A DNA stretch of 64,000 bases from Dromiciops gliroides (taxonomy: Eukaryota > Chordata > Mammalia > Microbiotheria > Microbiotheriidae). Below, in pieces: positions 1-12,900 of the stretch (position 1 is its first letter; each line of letters opens with the position of its first letter). The stretch covers positions 75,647,327 through 75,711,326 of the forward strand of contig NC_057861.1 in NCBI RefSeq assembly GCF_019393635.1, in the 5' to 3' direction. Made by a program: the position numbers and the translations under genes. Below the pieces are notes generated by a model, which saw only the letters and a list, made by a program, of their open reading frames with translations, ran no database searches and had not been told where the DNA came from.

Positions 1-848
1 ATAGTTATTTGTTAGATGTATATTATTTTGCTGTTTATTTAAATATACGCTAAGCTTATATATGTATTGCTACTATATAGGCCTATTGATATTGTTGTTT
101 CTAGTTGTACATTTTTTCCTACTGGTCATAAATATTTAAATTTAAGTAATTAAGTTATAATTAAAGTAATTGTAACCAGTGAAGTACAAAATTCAGAAAT
201 GTAATCATTAGCACATATATCAACAGCAATTGCATGTAAGGCATACCTAAGATGGGCAACCCAAATTAGTATTGTCATCTGGTTATACGTATAACCACTT
301 TCTTCAGGATGGCTCTCAGACTAGCTAGAAGGATGGGGGAGAGAAAAAAGAGAGAGTTGATCTTGGCTGCAATGCCTATTTCAACCTGATATGTTGTTTC
401 AGTGCTTATTTTATTATTTTCTATGCTATTTAACATTGCTAATAAATTACATGGCCAATCACACAACTCTAGTTTCATCCAATTAGTTTGGGGATGTGAG
501 ATTGAGAGGGGGAAATCAGCCAATGGAATAAAATGGGGACATAAGTCAGCTATATAGTTTTCACTTTTGGTCATTTCTGTGTATGTTCCAGGGCATGCCC
601 ACTAGACTTGTCTTGTGCATAGGGAGAAAAAAAAGTTTACAATGCAACAAGTACTATATGCAATGATTAAGTCAGAATCAATTATTATTATATTAATGTA
701 GTAGAATGTTGTGATAATCATGAAAGTGATTTTAAAAATGAATAAGGTTGATATGGAGGAACATATATGAAGTCATCTAAAGTGGGATTAGCAGAACCAG
801 AACTGTATATACATTAATACAACAATGTGGGATTAAAAAGTCAGGGAA

Positions 849-987
849 GGGGCAGCTAGGTGGTGCAGTGGATAGAGCACCGACCTGGATTCAGGAGGAC
901 CTGAGTTCAAATCCAGCTTCAGACACTTAACACTTAACTAGCTGTGTGACCCTGGGCAAATCACTGCCTCACCAAAAAAAAAAAAAA
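849..987 (+). mobile_element. Marsupial tRNA-derived SINE (WSINE1/Mar type)
   Basis: Starts GGGGCAGCTAGGTGG, with a tRNA-like A box (TGGTGCAGTGGATAGAGC) and B box (GAGTTCAAATCC), then CTAGCTGTGTGACCCTGGG and an A tail at 973-987. Flanked by a 12-bp direct repeat AAGTCAGGGAAG. The same family recurs through the window. Confidence 0.9.
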
Positions 988-2227
988 GTCAGGGAAGATT
1001 TCAGGTTGACTTGGGAAAGGAACACAGAACAAATACACCTTTTGCTTATTTGTTAATTTAGTCAATTCATTTGGTTAAATGCCAGTGTGACATTTAAAAT
1101 TAAATGTGTGGTCACCTTATTCCTGTCCCAAGGATAGGGAAAGCTAGCTAGGGTTTACTTATAAATTAGAAGCTTTAGCACCAGTTTTGGGGCATTAAGC
1201 ATTTATTAGAAAAAAGAGAACACCTGGGTCAGAAAGTTAAGAAAAGGCCTATCTAACCTAGCTTTCCAGCCTCACCTGGTTCTTCCTCAATTTCTCCACC
1301 ACCAGCCTGTTCGAGAGGCAAACTGAGTGTGGAAACTTCCTCTGCGTCCCAAGGACAGGTGGTCCTTCCACACTGCTTCAAGCTAATTGGCTAGCATCAC
1401 CCAAATCCATTGGTTCACTGGACTTGAGGGTGGTCCCGTGTTGAGGTCAGAGTCCACAGTCTCTGAGAACACACCCTCCTGAGGGCCAGGCAGGTGTGGC
1501 TTCAATTGAATTAACTTTAAGTGAATTAATCAGTGAAGTCAGTCAATCTCAGTCAATCCAATCAGACCAAATCAATCCCATTATTCTGGGACCTTTGGGT
1601 ATTAGCAAAGCCCATTATTTTCTAACACTAGACATTTTCTACCATCACTTATTTTGCATATGTATTTGTTTTGTTGGTGATAATTATTTTTCATAAAAAT
1701 GTTTCTTAAACAAGATTAAGGGAGGAAGAATAGTTAGACTTGACCAAATGTGTACCAAAGAAATCTGTGCTGAAGTGATCCAGTTTTACCAAGGATTAAT
1801 TTTGAAGATATCTCAAAAATGACAAGATTTTAAAGAATAGGAAAATTCACATGTGGTTACTACTAACCCCCCCCTCCAAAAAAAAAAAAGGTGATTGACA
1901 AGACATCAGCTCTTAATAACCCATACACTTAACTTTTTTCCTACTAGAGTATGAAGATAGTTTATGTACCTTGAGAGTATACTTGATAAAAACATGAGGG
2001 GAAAGGAAGGCTTCTACAGATGATTTTTACAGCTTCTGACATCCTCATAGTTATGTAAATAAGAGGTGCACAAATCCTGTTGTTTGTTGATTTTTTTTTA
2101 ATTAAGTAGAAAAAGGGGTTTTAAGATTATCTTTAAACAAGGTATTTCCTATGAATGTTAAAATCATACATAACATTTCAAACAAACTTTAAGGTATAAA
2201 ACACAAAGACATGCTCACCAAAGATGG

Positions 2228-2540
2228 TTGCCAGTGTCATCGAGGATTTCCTGCACAGAATCCATACAGAATAGTTTATGTGAGATTCTTCAAATGCTCT
2301 CTGCAGATGACATGGTGGTAATTGCATTGACCCCAAGAATATTGCAAAGTCTCCTCAGTGAAATCAATAATTATTCAGAAGAAAACAATTTAGCCACCCA
2401 CACTAAAAAGGCAAGATGGATGAGAAGTATCTATTGTCTAAATGATACCATACTGTTGGACAGACATCCCATGAGTTAGTCCATCAACAGACAGATCTTG
2501 GCACACAGACATTATGGATAATGTGTTAGGTCACAGCTGA
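2228..2540 (+). mobile_element. RTE-like LINE reverse-transcriptase fragment
   Basis: A short reading contains ADDMVVIALTPRILQSLLSE and ARWMRSIYC, then ILLDRHPM. With a one-step frame change it goes on ELVHQQTDLGTQTL. This is the RTE pattern (F/YADD, K.KWM, I.LDG.PIE.V..Y.YLGQ), with the YLGQ box decayed. It is 5'- and 3'-truncated. A match to another RT clade is possible. Confidence 0.55.
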
Positions 2541-3640
2541 AAGGGACCTTATAGGGAAGACAAACTATTATGTAAAAGCAAATACCCCAAGTGAATACTG
2601 TAGTTATTTGCTAGTCCTATGTATATGTCACACATTTATGTCACATCCCAGGGGCTAGTAAGGTCATACAATATTAAGATACTATGGTGGCTGAGCCCAG
2701 TTGCTCTGAGAAAGGGATGTGTTCTCATTCCCTAATTGTTTGATTTGTAGCCAGCCCCACTTGAATACTTTTATTATGAAAAGTTTTCATTATTGGAATC
2801 AATATCTCCAAGGGGGATGGGAAGGAATCATCTCACTAACACCTGTCTCTGCAGACAGGTTATTGAAGGTTCCAAGGTCAAAAGCCATCTGTCTTTTCCT
2901 AAGGTCTGTTGCCTCATGCCCTACTGGAATTCTCTTCCCTCCACCTACCAGCAAGTTGCTCACCAAAGAATCTCACTGGAATTTTCAACTTCATCTAATG
3001 TTGTTCCCAGGCTAAGAGTCCAAGATCAATCAGATCAAGCAAATATCCAACAAGTCGAACTGCAAACTCACAGTCCATGCTGTATTTCTGGGATGTTTTT
3101 CTGGAAAGTGGGCAATTCTATTTTTAAAACATCCCACCTAAGACATTAGGCAACTTCCTTTACCATAGAATGTTGTTCCTACAGTGCCCAACTTTTTTGG
3201 CACCCTCAGGATTGGAACTGCAGAGCTAAATGGAAAAATTTGGCCAAGCAGGCTGACATCTTTCCTCACTTGTGTACATGATGTTTCTAACGAATATGAG
3301 CTCTTTGAGGACAAGAATTACTTTCGTTTAGTCTTTGAATCCTTAGCAATGAGAACAATGGTTGCCACAGGGTGTTCAGTAAAACATGTGGAACCCAAAG
3401 GCTACCCTTTATATTTTAAAAAATGTTGCATTGATGCCTTGTCTTTACACCTATCATTTCAGACATGCCCCTCCTAACAAGCTCCTTCCTCAGTGATGAA
3501 AACAAGCAATACATCCTGTACTGACCTCATCTAACAACGTATATACAACACCCTCACTATACCATATATTTCATTATCTGTACTCCTGGACCTCCCCTGG
3601 GTGAAGATTGAAAGTATCAGAAAAAAGCCTTCAGGAAATT

Positions 3641-4394
<754 letters not shown>

Positions 4395-4869
4395 ATGGAG
4401 TAATTATCAAAGTATATGGTCAAGAAACAAACAAGGAAGACAGATGTGTTTAGTGGCAGCTTTGGAAAGAGTAACTATATTGGTAAGAGCAGAAATCCAA
4501 GTATTTTTATCCGATAGTGTTATTTATTTTTATAAAATATATGTATCTTGGGGCCACTGGGGATGATGCTGATGCCTAGAGCCAATGGTCAACAGGCCTG
4601 ATGGAACCAGCTGGTCAATTAAACATTGCTCAGGTACCAGTAGTCCTAAGAACTGAGGAAAAGTAAGGCTTGGTATCCAGGGCTTGAGATAGCTTACAGC
4701 TTTATTCCTTGCTCACCACACCCTTCCTCCCTCCAGCCCCACCTGGCAAGTCTCAACTCTTCCCACAGCTCTAGGAGATTTGCTGACTACACTGATCCCA
4801 ACCCAGTTCTGATTGGGAGGACCTGAAGCTCCTCAGCATTATGTTGTAGCAGGGGACAGAGAAGACAGA
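4395..4869. other. Intergenic spacer between RPL13 pseudogene and SCRIB 3' end
   Basis: No coding or repeat signal stands out, apart from a second AATAAA (minus strand) at 4701-4706. Confidence 0.5.
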
Positions 4870-5776
4870 TGCAATAAAATGTAAAGTAAACTTTATTATC
4901 CTTAAACCACAAAATAGATTTCTTTGGTTGTACAAATGTCACTAGTTACAGTCTTGATGCTAGCTTCCCTGGCGTGTGACACGCCCAGTACCAGGTTTGT
5001 TTTTTGGGGGGGGGGAGGGGAGGAGAGAAGGTGGGGGGGGGGTGAGGGAAGACACACAAGTTAGTTACTGAAGCTGAGCCGGGGCTCCCAACAGTTTGAG
5101 TTAAAATGCTAAAACCGAGTTAGAAAAAGCTCCCAGGGATGAGGGGAGTGGGGAGGGGGAGCAATGAACAATGATTTGTGATAAATGCCTGCCCCACCAC
5201 CACCCCCAATCAAAGGGAGACCAAAATTCCATTAAAATGATCCAGTTTCATGGGGCTAGGGGGTCACCATTGATTCAGCTCAAAGGGACAGCCACAGCTG
5301 GAGAAGGGAATCCAGAAAGGTCTGGAGGCTGGGGGCTGAATCTGCTCATCCTTACCCTTGGGGTCAAATATGGAGCCCAAGCAAAGCAGCATCCAGTGTG
5401 ACCCCACCACTGGCTGGTTCCCTTACACACCAGATTAGACACGGAGGAAGGGGCCAGCACAGTGTGGCTGGTGTTAGGGTACAGACTTTTGCTCTCTCAT
5501 TCCCTAGACACAATTTACAAACTTCCCAACATCTGTAAGCTCCTTCAGTGGGGATAGGGGAAGAAAGTATGCTCTGGGAGTCTAGGAGAGCATGGGATCT
5601 AGACCCTTTCCTTCTCCCTACTCCAGCAGTCTATGGGGCCAAGAGGTCCCCGCTACTCCCCTTAAACCTCTTGGGATTTTTGGAGGGCACGAGTTCAGGT
5701 TCCTCTCCCCTTCTGGAGGGCCTAAGAGCACACAGGGTCCAGGGCCCTCCCCCAATCCTTCTCCCCTTTAGGGGGC
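4870..5776 (-). other. SCRIB: SCRIB 3' UTR (probable extent)
   Basis: The stretch from the stop codon to the first good poly(A) signal, about 900 nt. It is unlike the flanking intergenic DNA: no repeats and a mixed GC content. It contains a C-rich tract in the transcript (4999-5050) and a near-perfect inverted repeat at 4969-4988. The true cleavage site is not visible. Confidence 0.6.
4892..4897 (-). promoter_or_regulatory. SCRIB: Probable SCRIB poly(A) signal AATAAA
   Basis: TTTATT on the plus strand reads AATAAA on the SCRIB strand, the first such hexamer after the stop. Cleavage would fall near 4865-4885. A second AATAAA at 4701-4706 is a possible distal site. Confidence 0.55.
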
Positions 5777-5922
5777 CTAGGAGGGCACAGGGTCCAGGCC
5801 ACGACGTTCATGCCGAAGTTTTCGACGGTTGCTGCAAAGAGTTACTTCCTCCAGGGCTGTAGGACTGGGTCCAGGGGGGCCCAGCAACACTTGCTCCACC
5901 TCTCCATCCTCTTCCTGGAGGC
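5777..5922 (-). CDS. SCRIB: SCRIB last coding exon and stop
   Basis: It reads LQEEDGEVEQVLLGPPGPSP, then TALEEVTLCSNRRKLRHERR and GLDPVPS, followed by TAG at 5777-5779. Human ends RRGLGPVPS. Acceptor TTCTCAG. The stop sits in one uninterrupted exon with the 3' UTR. Confidence 0.97.
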
Positions 5923-8375
5923 CTGAGAAGGAAGTGTGGGTCAAGGCAGGTATAGGCAGTCCCATAGCCTTTTGGAATTGGGGGGAGGGTGGGAGTGGCA
6001 GGGAGAAGGATCTAACAGCATGAAGGTTAACAGAATCAGCTTTTCCCTTTCCTTCTACCCCCAACCCCAGGGCTCACCAGGACTGAGGCTGTCCTCCAGG
6101 TAGTTCAGCTCCTCTGGCAAACCTGGAGACTGAAACAGAGATGAGGCAGGGTTAGAGGAAGAACCAATACAGTTATGATGGAATACTTTATTTTGATTTC
6201 CAGCACCCTCAAAAAGTCCCACTTGAATTACTGGACCTACCATATATCCTAATCCCTCAAAGAAGGTGGGGATAGAGACAAGGAAGGACATGCTAGCTAC
6301 CATGTTCACTTTTGTCGGATCCCAGTCCAATACAATAGGGGGAAGGTGAGAATCAAGGGGGGGGGGGGGCAGGATGAAATGATAATCTGCTAGCCTTCAG
6401 GGAGTGGGCCCTGAACTCCAGTTTCAAGAATGAGCCTCTGAGGGTAGCAGAGGGCTGGAGGAAGAGTTCAAATGAAGCAATAAACCATCCAGAAAAAAAG
6501 TGGTCAAAGGTATCCAGTGAATATCAGTCTTTGGTAAGAGGAAAAGATGAAAAGCTCAAAGGAATGATCACACAGTTGTTCAAAAGCTGAATGGGTTACT
6601 TAGGTGATGGGTTTCTCTTCTCTGGAGATCTTCAAGCGGATGCTGACTGACCACTTTTAGTATCTGGGCTTGGATCAGCTGGTAGCTACAGTCCCTTCTA
6701 ACCCAAATTCTATGACTCTGACCTTTGAAGAGATGTTATAGGTTCCTTCCACATAATGTACTGGATTTTTACAGAGTACACTTATAACGTCACGGAAGGT
6801 TTAGAGGGATTCAGAAATGACACCAAGATCAAAACTATCTGCTACTGGATTCAGGAAGAAACATCATGGTGGTAGATGGCTGCCTGCTAAGGGGTACAGA
6901 AACAGCCTGTGAAAGTATGGGTAGGTTGTTACTGATGTTTAATGTGTGGACTTAAAAAAAAAAAAAGCCCTGATCTTTTAACTTCCTTTGCAATATTCCT
7001 TTCTCTAGCATACTTTGAACATTAACCTCATATCGTCTTCTTTTCAGGTTTGAATTCTCTCCCTTCAACTCTTCTCTTTGCCCCTGTACCTTTCCTCCTA
7101 CATTGGCCTAAAAAAAGCTTCAATCTGCATTCTGAGTCCATTACTTCTCCATCTGGAGGTGGATTATTCTCTGTAATCATGGTTACTCATTGTGTTGGGC
7201 AGAGATCCTAAGTCTTTCAAAGCTGTTTATCTTTACATTATTGTTGTTGCATAAATTGTTCTCCTGGTTCTGCTCACTTCACTCTGCATCAGTTTATACA
7301 AGTCTTCTTGGGTTTCTGAAATTACGACCATCGTCATTTCTTTTTTTTGTGTGAGGCAATTGGGGTTAAGTGACTTGCCCAGCTACTAAGTGTCAAGTGT
7401 CTGAGGCTGGATTTGAACTTGGGTCCTCCTGAATCCAGGACTGGTGCTCTGTCCATTTCACCACCTAGCTGCCCCCATCATCATTTCTTTCTTTTTTTTA
7501 AATTTTCTTTTAGTGAGGCAATTGGGGTTAAGTGACTTGCCCAGGATCACACAGCTAGTAAGTGTTAAGTGTCTGAGGCCAGATTTGAACTCAGGTACTC
7601 CTGACTCCAGGGCCAGTGCTCTATCCACTGTGCCACCTAGCTTGCCCCCCATAATCATTTCTTATAGCACAATGCCAGTCCATTACTCTGAATGCCTTTA
7701 CAATTGTATTACAATTTTTTTTTGTTTGTTTTACATATGCAGTCAGGTCTACACTATCTATGAAGCTAGGTTCTCTCTTCCCAACTTCATCTCATAGGAG
7801 GCAGTGCAGTGGATAGAACTGGACCTCCTGGACCCAGAGTCAGAAAGACCTGAATTCAAATTCATTCTTAGACACTTACTAGCTTTGTGACTCAGGCAAG
7901 TCACTTCAGCTCTCTGTCTAGTAACCTATAAGAGCACCTACATTCCAGAATTTCTGTGATGATAAAAATGAGTCAATATTTAAGTACTTTGCAAACCTTA
8001 AAAGGTTATATGCTGGTTATTATTGTTACTGATTTTATAGTACATCAAGCACTATGATAAAACAAAATGTGGTTACATGGTAATCATTCCTAAGAACAGA
8101 TTATAATTAAAATGGGTATAGATGTGCTCCTTTCCTAGTCTGCTGTCCTAACTGGCTCTTGCACTGACCTCCTTTGAAGACTTTTTTCTGTCTTGTAAAG
8201 TAGTATTGCTTGTCTTTTTCTGTCCTCTGCCATGTTTTGCAAACGAGCTAACATCTAAACCAGTCGTACCCAGGGCTGCCATGTCTTCTGTTTGGTGTTT
8301 GCTGAGATGTTTTTTTTAGCCTCCTTATTACTTCTGCCTTAGACTTCTTAATAAACTGTGGCATTCAGAGTTCAA

Positions 8376-8413
<38 letters not shown>

Positions 8414-9864
8414 CTATCTATCTATCTAAATAAAAATTGATTGATGCCTTCATAGAAGCTCCAGTGCCTCACAGTATAGAAGCTACTTTGGGTTCTGAAA
8501 GACTCTGCCAGCCAAAATATAAATTCTGACAGGCTCCACTGAGGAGCCAGAGGACTTTGAAAATGGTTCTGGTGACAGACTAAGTTTGTTGTCTGTGGAC
8601 CAGGCTCGCTGGGTAGGAGTGTTTAGCAGCAGCAGGGTAGCTATCTGGTGACCAAGGAAACAGGTAAATACAGAGAAGACCTGAGTCCTGCCCACCCCTG
8701 CTCATGCCATGGTGCCAGTGGTAGGGTGGTGGAAAAGGGAGAGAAGCTGGCAAGAATCAGAATTCTCAGGACATCTACTGTTGGGACTCATTCCGTATGG
8801 GATATTTTATATAACATTACTGAAGTAACTAAACCACACCCATATATAGATTCTTGCTGTAAGTAAACTCAGAAGACAAAGAAGTTGCAGCTAAATGGAA
8901 GGGTAGCCCAAAGCTTCTCCTTGGAAAGAGAAATAAAAGAAATCATGGGATCATAGGTAGAGGTAGAGGGGACTCTAATACCCATCCTCTTGCTCAAGTA
9001 AAGGTTGGACTTAGAAAAGGTAACTGCACTGGGGATACAAATACAATGAATGAAGCAATCCCACAAAGAGGTTGTGATGGGTAAGAGTGACTTGGAGAGT
9101 GAGAGGATAGATAGGGCCTGAGTCTGCTTTTTTCTAGGCAGTATACCCTGAATTCTAGGCTCAACTAGGGGTATAGTGGGATTAGGGAACAAAAGTCAAG
9201 GCATAGGATGTAGTTATTAAAGAACTAGAGGCCTAGAAATCATACTCAGATCCTGACATTCATTCCAGGAAGCAGCACTTCTGTCAAAATGTTTGTACCT
9301 TTTTTGGGGTACCTTCCCTACATTTGTTGCTCACCCCCAACCTCGGGGTGTGTGTGGGGGGAAAGGAATATTTTGTTTCCTTATGTTTAAAAACAGTAGC
9401 CTTTCTCAGTCCTCCCCCTTCCCTACCAGGGCTGTGTGCCGCCTCAGGGACAGGAGGGAAACAGATATATAGAGAGATTATATGCAGTTCTGTAGGGTCC
9501 TGGAAGGAAGCCGGGGTGCTAGACTGGGTGGTGGAAGCTGGGATGGAACAGGTGGAACGGCCTAGGGCCTATAAGTTTCTCTGACAGCTACTGTGGCAAT
9601 GGTCCTGTGCTTGAGTTATGGGGAGCAGGAACAGAGACACAGTCAGAGCAAAGGGATGGGACAACGAAGAGGACCCTTGGGGAGGAACCACAAACAGCAA
9701 TGGGTAGGAACAGGAGGGACAGACAAAAGCATAGTCAAAAAGGGATGACAAACAACTCTGCTGGTACCTGGATGTCATATACAGGCCTGGAAGAAGGAAG
9801 AGCAGCAAATTCCCGGTAGTCAAACTTCTTTTCAGACAAGGACTTGAGGGGACAGCGACAGCGT

Positions 9865-9942
<78 letters not shown>

Positions 9943-12900
9943 AGGTTTGGAGGGGGAGGATGGGGAGAGGGAGGGGAAAGAGAGACAGGTGTAAGAAAAA
10001 GGCTGCTCAAGGCCAAAATAGTTGGGGCTGGCAAAGTCAATGCTCTTACTACTGAAGGAACTCTGATGACATAGTGAGAGAGAGGGGGCGGGGGTGTGTG
10101 TGTGTGTGTGGAGGGGAAGGGGTGGTTTTGGCCCCACTGGGAGACTTTCTTTGGTTACTGCCATCCCTCTGGCCCACCTCCCTCCACCCCTGCATCCCAA
10201 TACAGATTATGTTTCTCAGACTAGGACTTCTGGGAGCGATGTCATGACTTTGGAAACACAAACCTGTACAGAGACACAGAGAAAGACATGGGAAAGAACT
10301 GGGGAGGGGGAAACAGTAGATATGGAGATAGTAGACACAAGAGTGAAAAAGATAAGAGGCAGTGATAGAGATGCAAAAGATAAGGGAAATGAGGAAGCCA
10401 GGAAATGATATAAAGGGGGAGGGGAATGGCTAGAAGGACAAAGTGGAACTCAGATTAGGGGAGTAAGACTCATCCTTACCAGCCTGCCAGGTGAGGTGAC
10501 GATCCTGGGGCTAAGATCTGGGAGAAGATAAGAACAGAGAGATGAGTTAGTGCCCCTTCTCCAGGGGACAGTGATTCATCCTCTCCTCCCTTTTTCTCCG
10601 AGGGACAAATGGTGCCTCCCTCTACATCCAGAAAGACACATCTCTGACTCTTTACTTGGATCACCAGCCCGTCCATACTGATCACTCCCAACCCCCAGCC
10701 CCAGACAATCCAAACTGGCCACCTTCCCCACCCCCACCACCTTCAAGTGGCGTCGGTGAGGGAGTGGGTGCAGGTGAAGGGGCCTCTGTCAGCTGGCCAA
10801 GGGGGCTCCGTTTTCCCCTTCCTTCTTGAGATTTGGCGATGACCATCTGGGCTCGTAGGGCATCCTGTTCCAGAGACTTCATCCTAGGAAGAAAGAGTCG
10901 GGGTGGACAGGGAAGATAAAGAGTTAGGACTGGGCTTTTCCTGAAGCCCAGCCCACTCAGGGCCACGGACAAGAAAAGATCCAGTGGTGCTAGGGAGCCA
11001 TGACTTCTCCCCTGTCCCAGAGCCCCCATGGAGTACCCAAAACCCTGGCCCAGAACCTCAGGCATGCAGCTGGGAGGCAGGGCCATGCACACCTTGGGGC
11101 AGGACTTCCTGGCCCAACTCGGGGGGTGGGTCTGAGCGGAAGCCCCTGCTGGCGGGCCCGGTAGAGTCTACGGGCCAGGTCCTGCTCGTAGTCCCTAAGG
11201 CTGTCGTCCAGAGCTGAGGGTCTGGGGGTCATGGGGATAGAGGGACAGAGACAGAGACAGAAAGCAAGTGAGAGACAGAGAATAGAAAACAATGCAACCA
11301 GGCCAGGGCCCCTTAGGTCAATTAAGAGCACAGTAAGACCAGAAAAACTGGAAGGAAGATCAAAATAAAGTAAGAAAATAGAACAGGGAGCAGAGGAACC
11401 AAATGTCCATGCCTTGCTAACAGTCACAGCCAATCACAATCATCCATGTTGTCTTATACTGGCTTTGACTCTAGCATCTAGCCCCAGATTTAGGAGTCAA
11501 ACGAAGGTTTCAGCTTTAATAAAAATAAATTTAAAAGACAGTATGTGACCAAGGACAGGTTCTTAACCCTAAACTGAGAACCAAATAGGGTCACAAAATT
11601 CTGGAATGATTCTCTGGAAAGATTTCAAGAACTCTGCACATCTGCGCATGAACCTTTTTGAGGTACACAGAGAGTGAACAGAAGCCCTTTCCCCTGCCCC
11701 AGTGTTACTCCTCTTTTATACACTCTCTCTCTGAAGTCACCAACCCTATCCCCTGGTAAGGAATGTTCCTCTTCCCTGAAGGAACGCTCTTTATCTTTTA
11801 TCCTGGTAACAGCTCAGAGAGAAGCTAGAGTTGTATTTCCACAAGGGGCACATCGGGATGATGCAAATGTTCAGAATTATAATCAGTCTATTAACATGAG
11901 CAGGCCCACAGTGTCCAGAGCTGGACAGTGAACCTCAGGGCAGGCAGGGAAGAAATAAAAGGTAGGGAAGGGGCACTCCGAGTCCCAGAAAGAAGGGAAA
12001 CAGAACTAAACCAAGTTCCTAACCCAAGAGAAACGGCCAAGGGCAAAACAATACTTGGGCCCCAAACACTGTGGATTCAGAGGATAGAAGAGACTGAATC
12101 GACCCAAGGAAAGACAGAATTGCCATGACACACTAAGTGAGAGTTTGCATAGAGGCTGGGAGAGAAGAGAAAGCGAGGGGACAGGAGTTCTTTGGGCCAA
12201 AAGAGAAGTGAACCAGCAAAGGATGGGATACTGAAAGCAGGGAATGCAGTATCGGGGTGATCTGGCCCTGAAGCTGGAGAGAGTGGGAACTGGGACCCAA
12301 CAAAGACAGTCAGAAACACTTCTGAGGGCAATGAGGATCTTTTATCCTTCTAACTAGTTGTCTTCACAACTAAGAAAGTTTGGTTAATTCTGCTTTATAA
12401 CTAATGGGTTAGCTTGTCAACATTCTATGCCCTGAAATGCCTCAACCACTGGCATAACTGTTGGTGCACTGGAGACACTGGGCCAGAGGGCACAAGGATA
12501 TAGCTATGGTCTTTTACTGAGGAGTGGCCAGAAGCTACATTTCTGAGGTCTGACTGAGCCTTAGGGCAGAGGCAGAATTAGATTAAGAGAACCCAGAGTC
12601 CCAGAAACTCAATGGTGACCTAGGCACCCCACAATAATCTCTCTTGGTCAATCTCATCCTTCACTCTAAGGCTAACTCCTACAATTATACACCCCTGACA
12701 ATCAGTTAAGAGTCATGCACATCTCAATCATGCCCTAACTCAAAGACTCCTGATAACCACCCCTCAACAGCTGCATCCTTGTTCATTCATTCTCTTTGCC
12801 ATGTGCACACACCCCCGACACCACACATCAATGAGTCACCCCTTCACCATCCTACCTTGCTTACAGTCACACACACAATAACATTGCCCAGGAGTCAATT

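Larger units (their letters stand above)
1..3640. other. Intergenic, AT-rich, no gene seen
   Basis: No exon or long coding frame could be supported. It holds one SINE (849-987), an RTE-like LINE piece (about 2228-2540) and otherwise unassigned AT-rich sequence. It lies 3' of SCRIB. Confidence 0.6.
6130..9767. other. SCRIB intron between exons at 9768 and 6129
   Basis: Holds an L3/CR1-like piece, an L1 3' end cut by two SINEs, a CORE-SINE and a CA/TCTA microsatellite. The part from about 8430 to 9760 shows nothing I can name. Confidence 0.6.
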
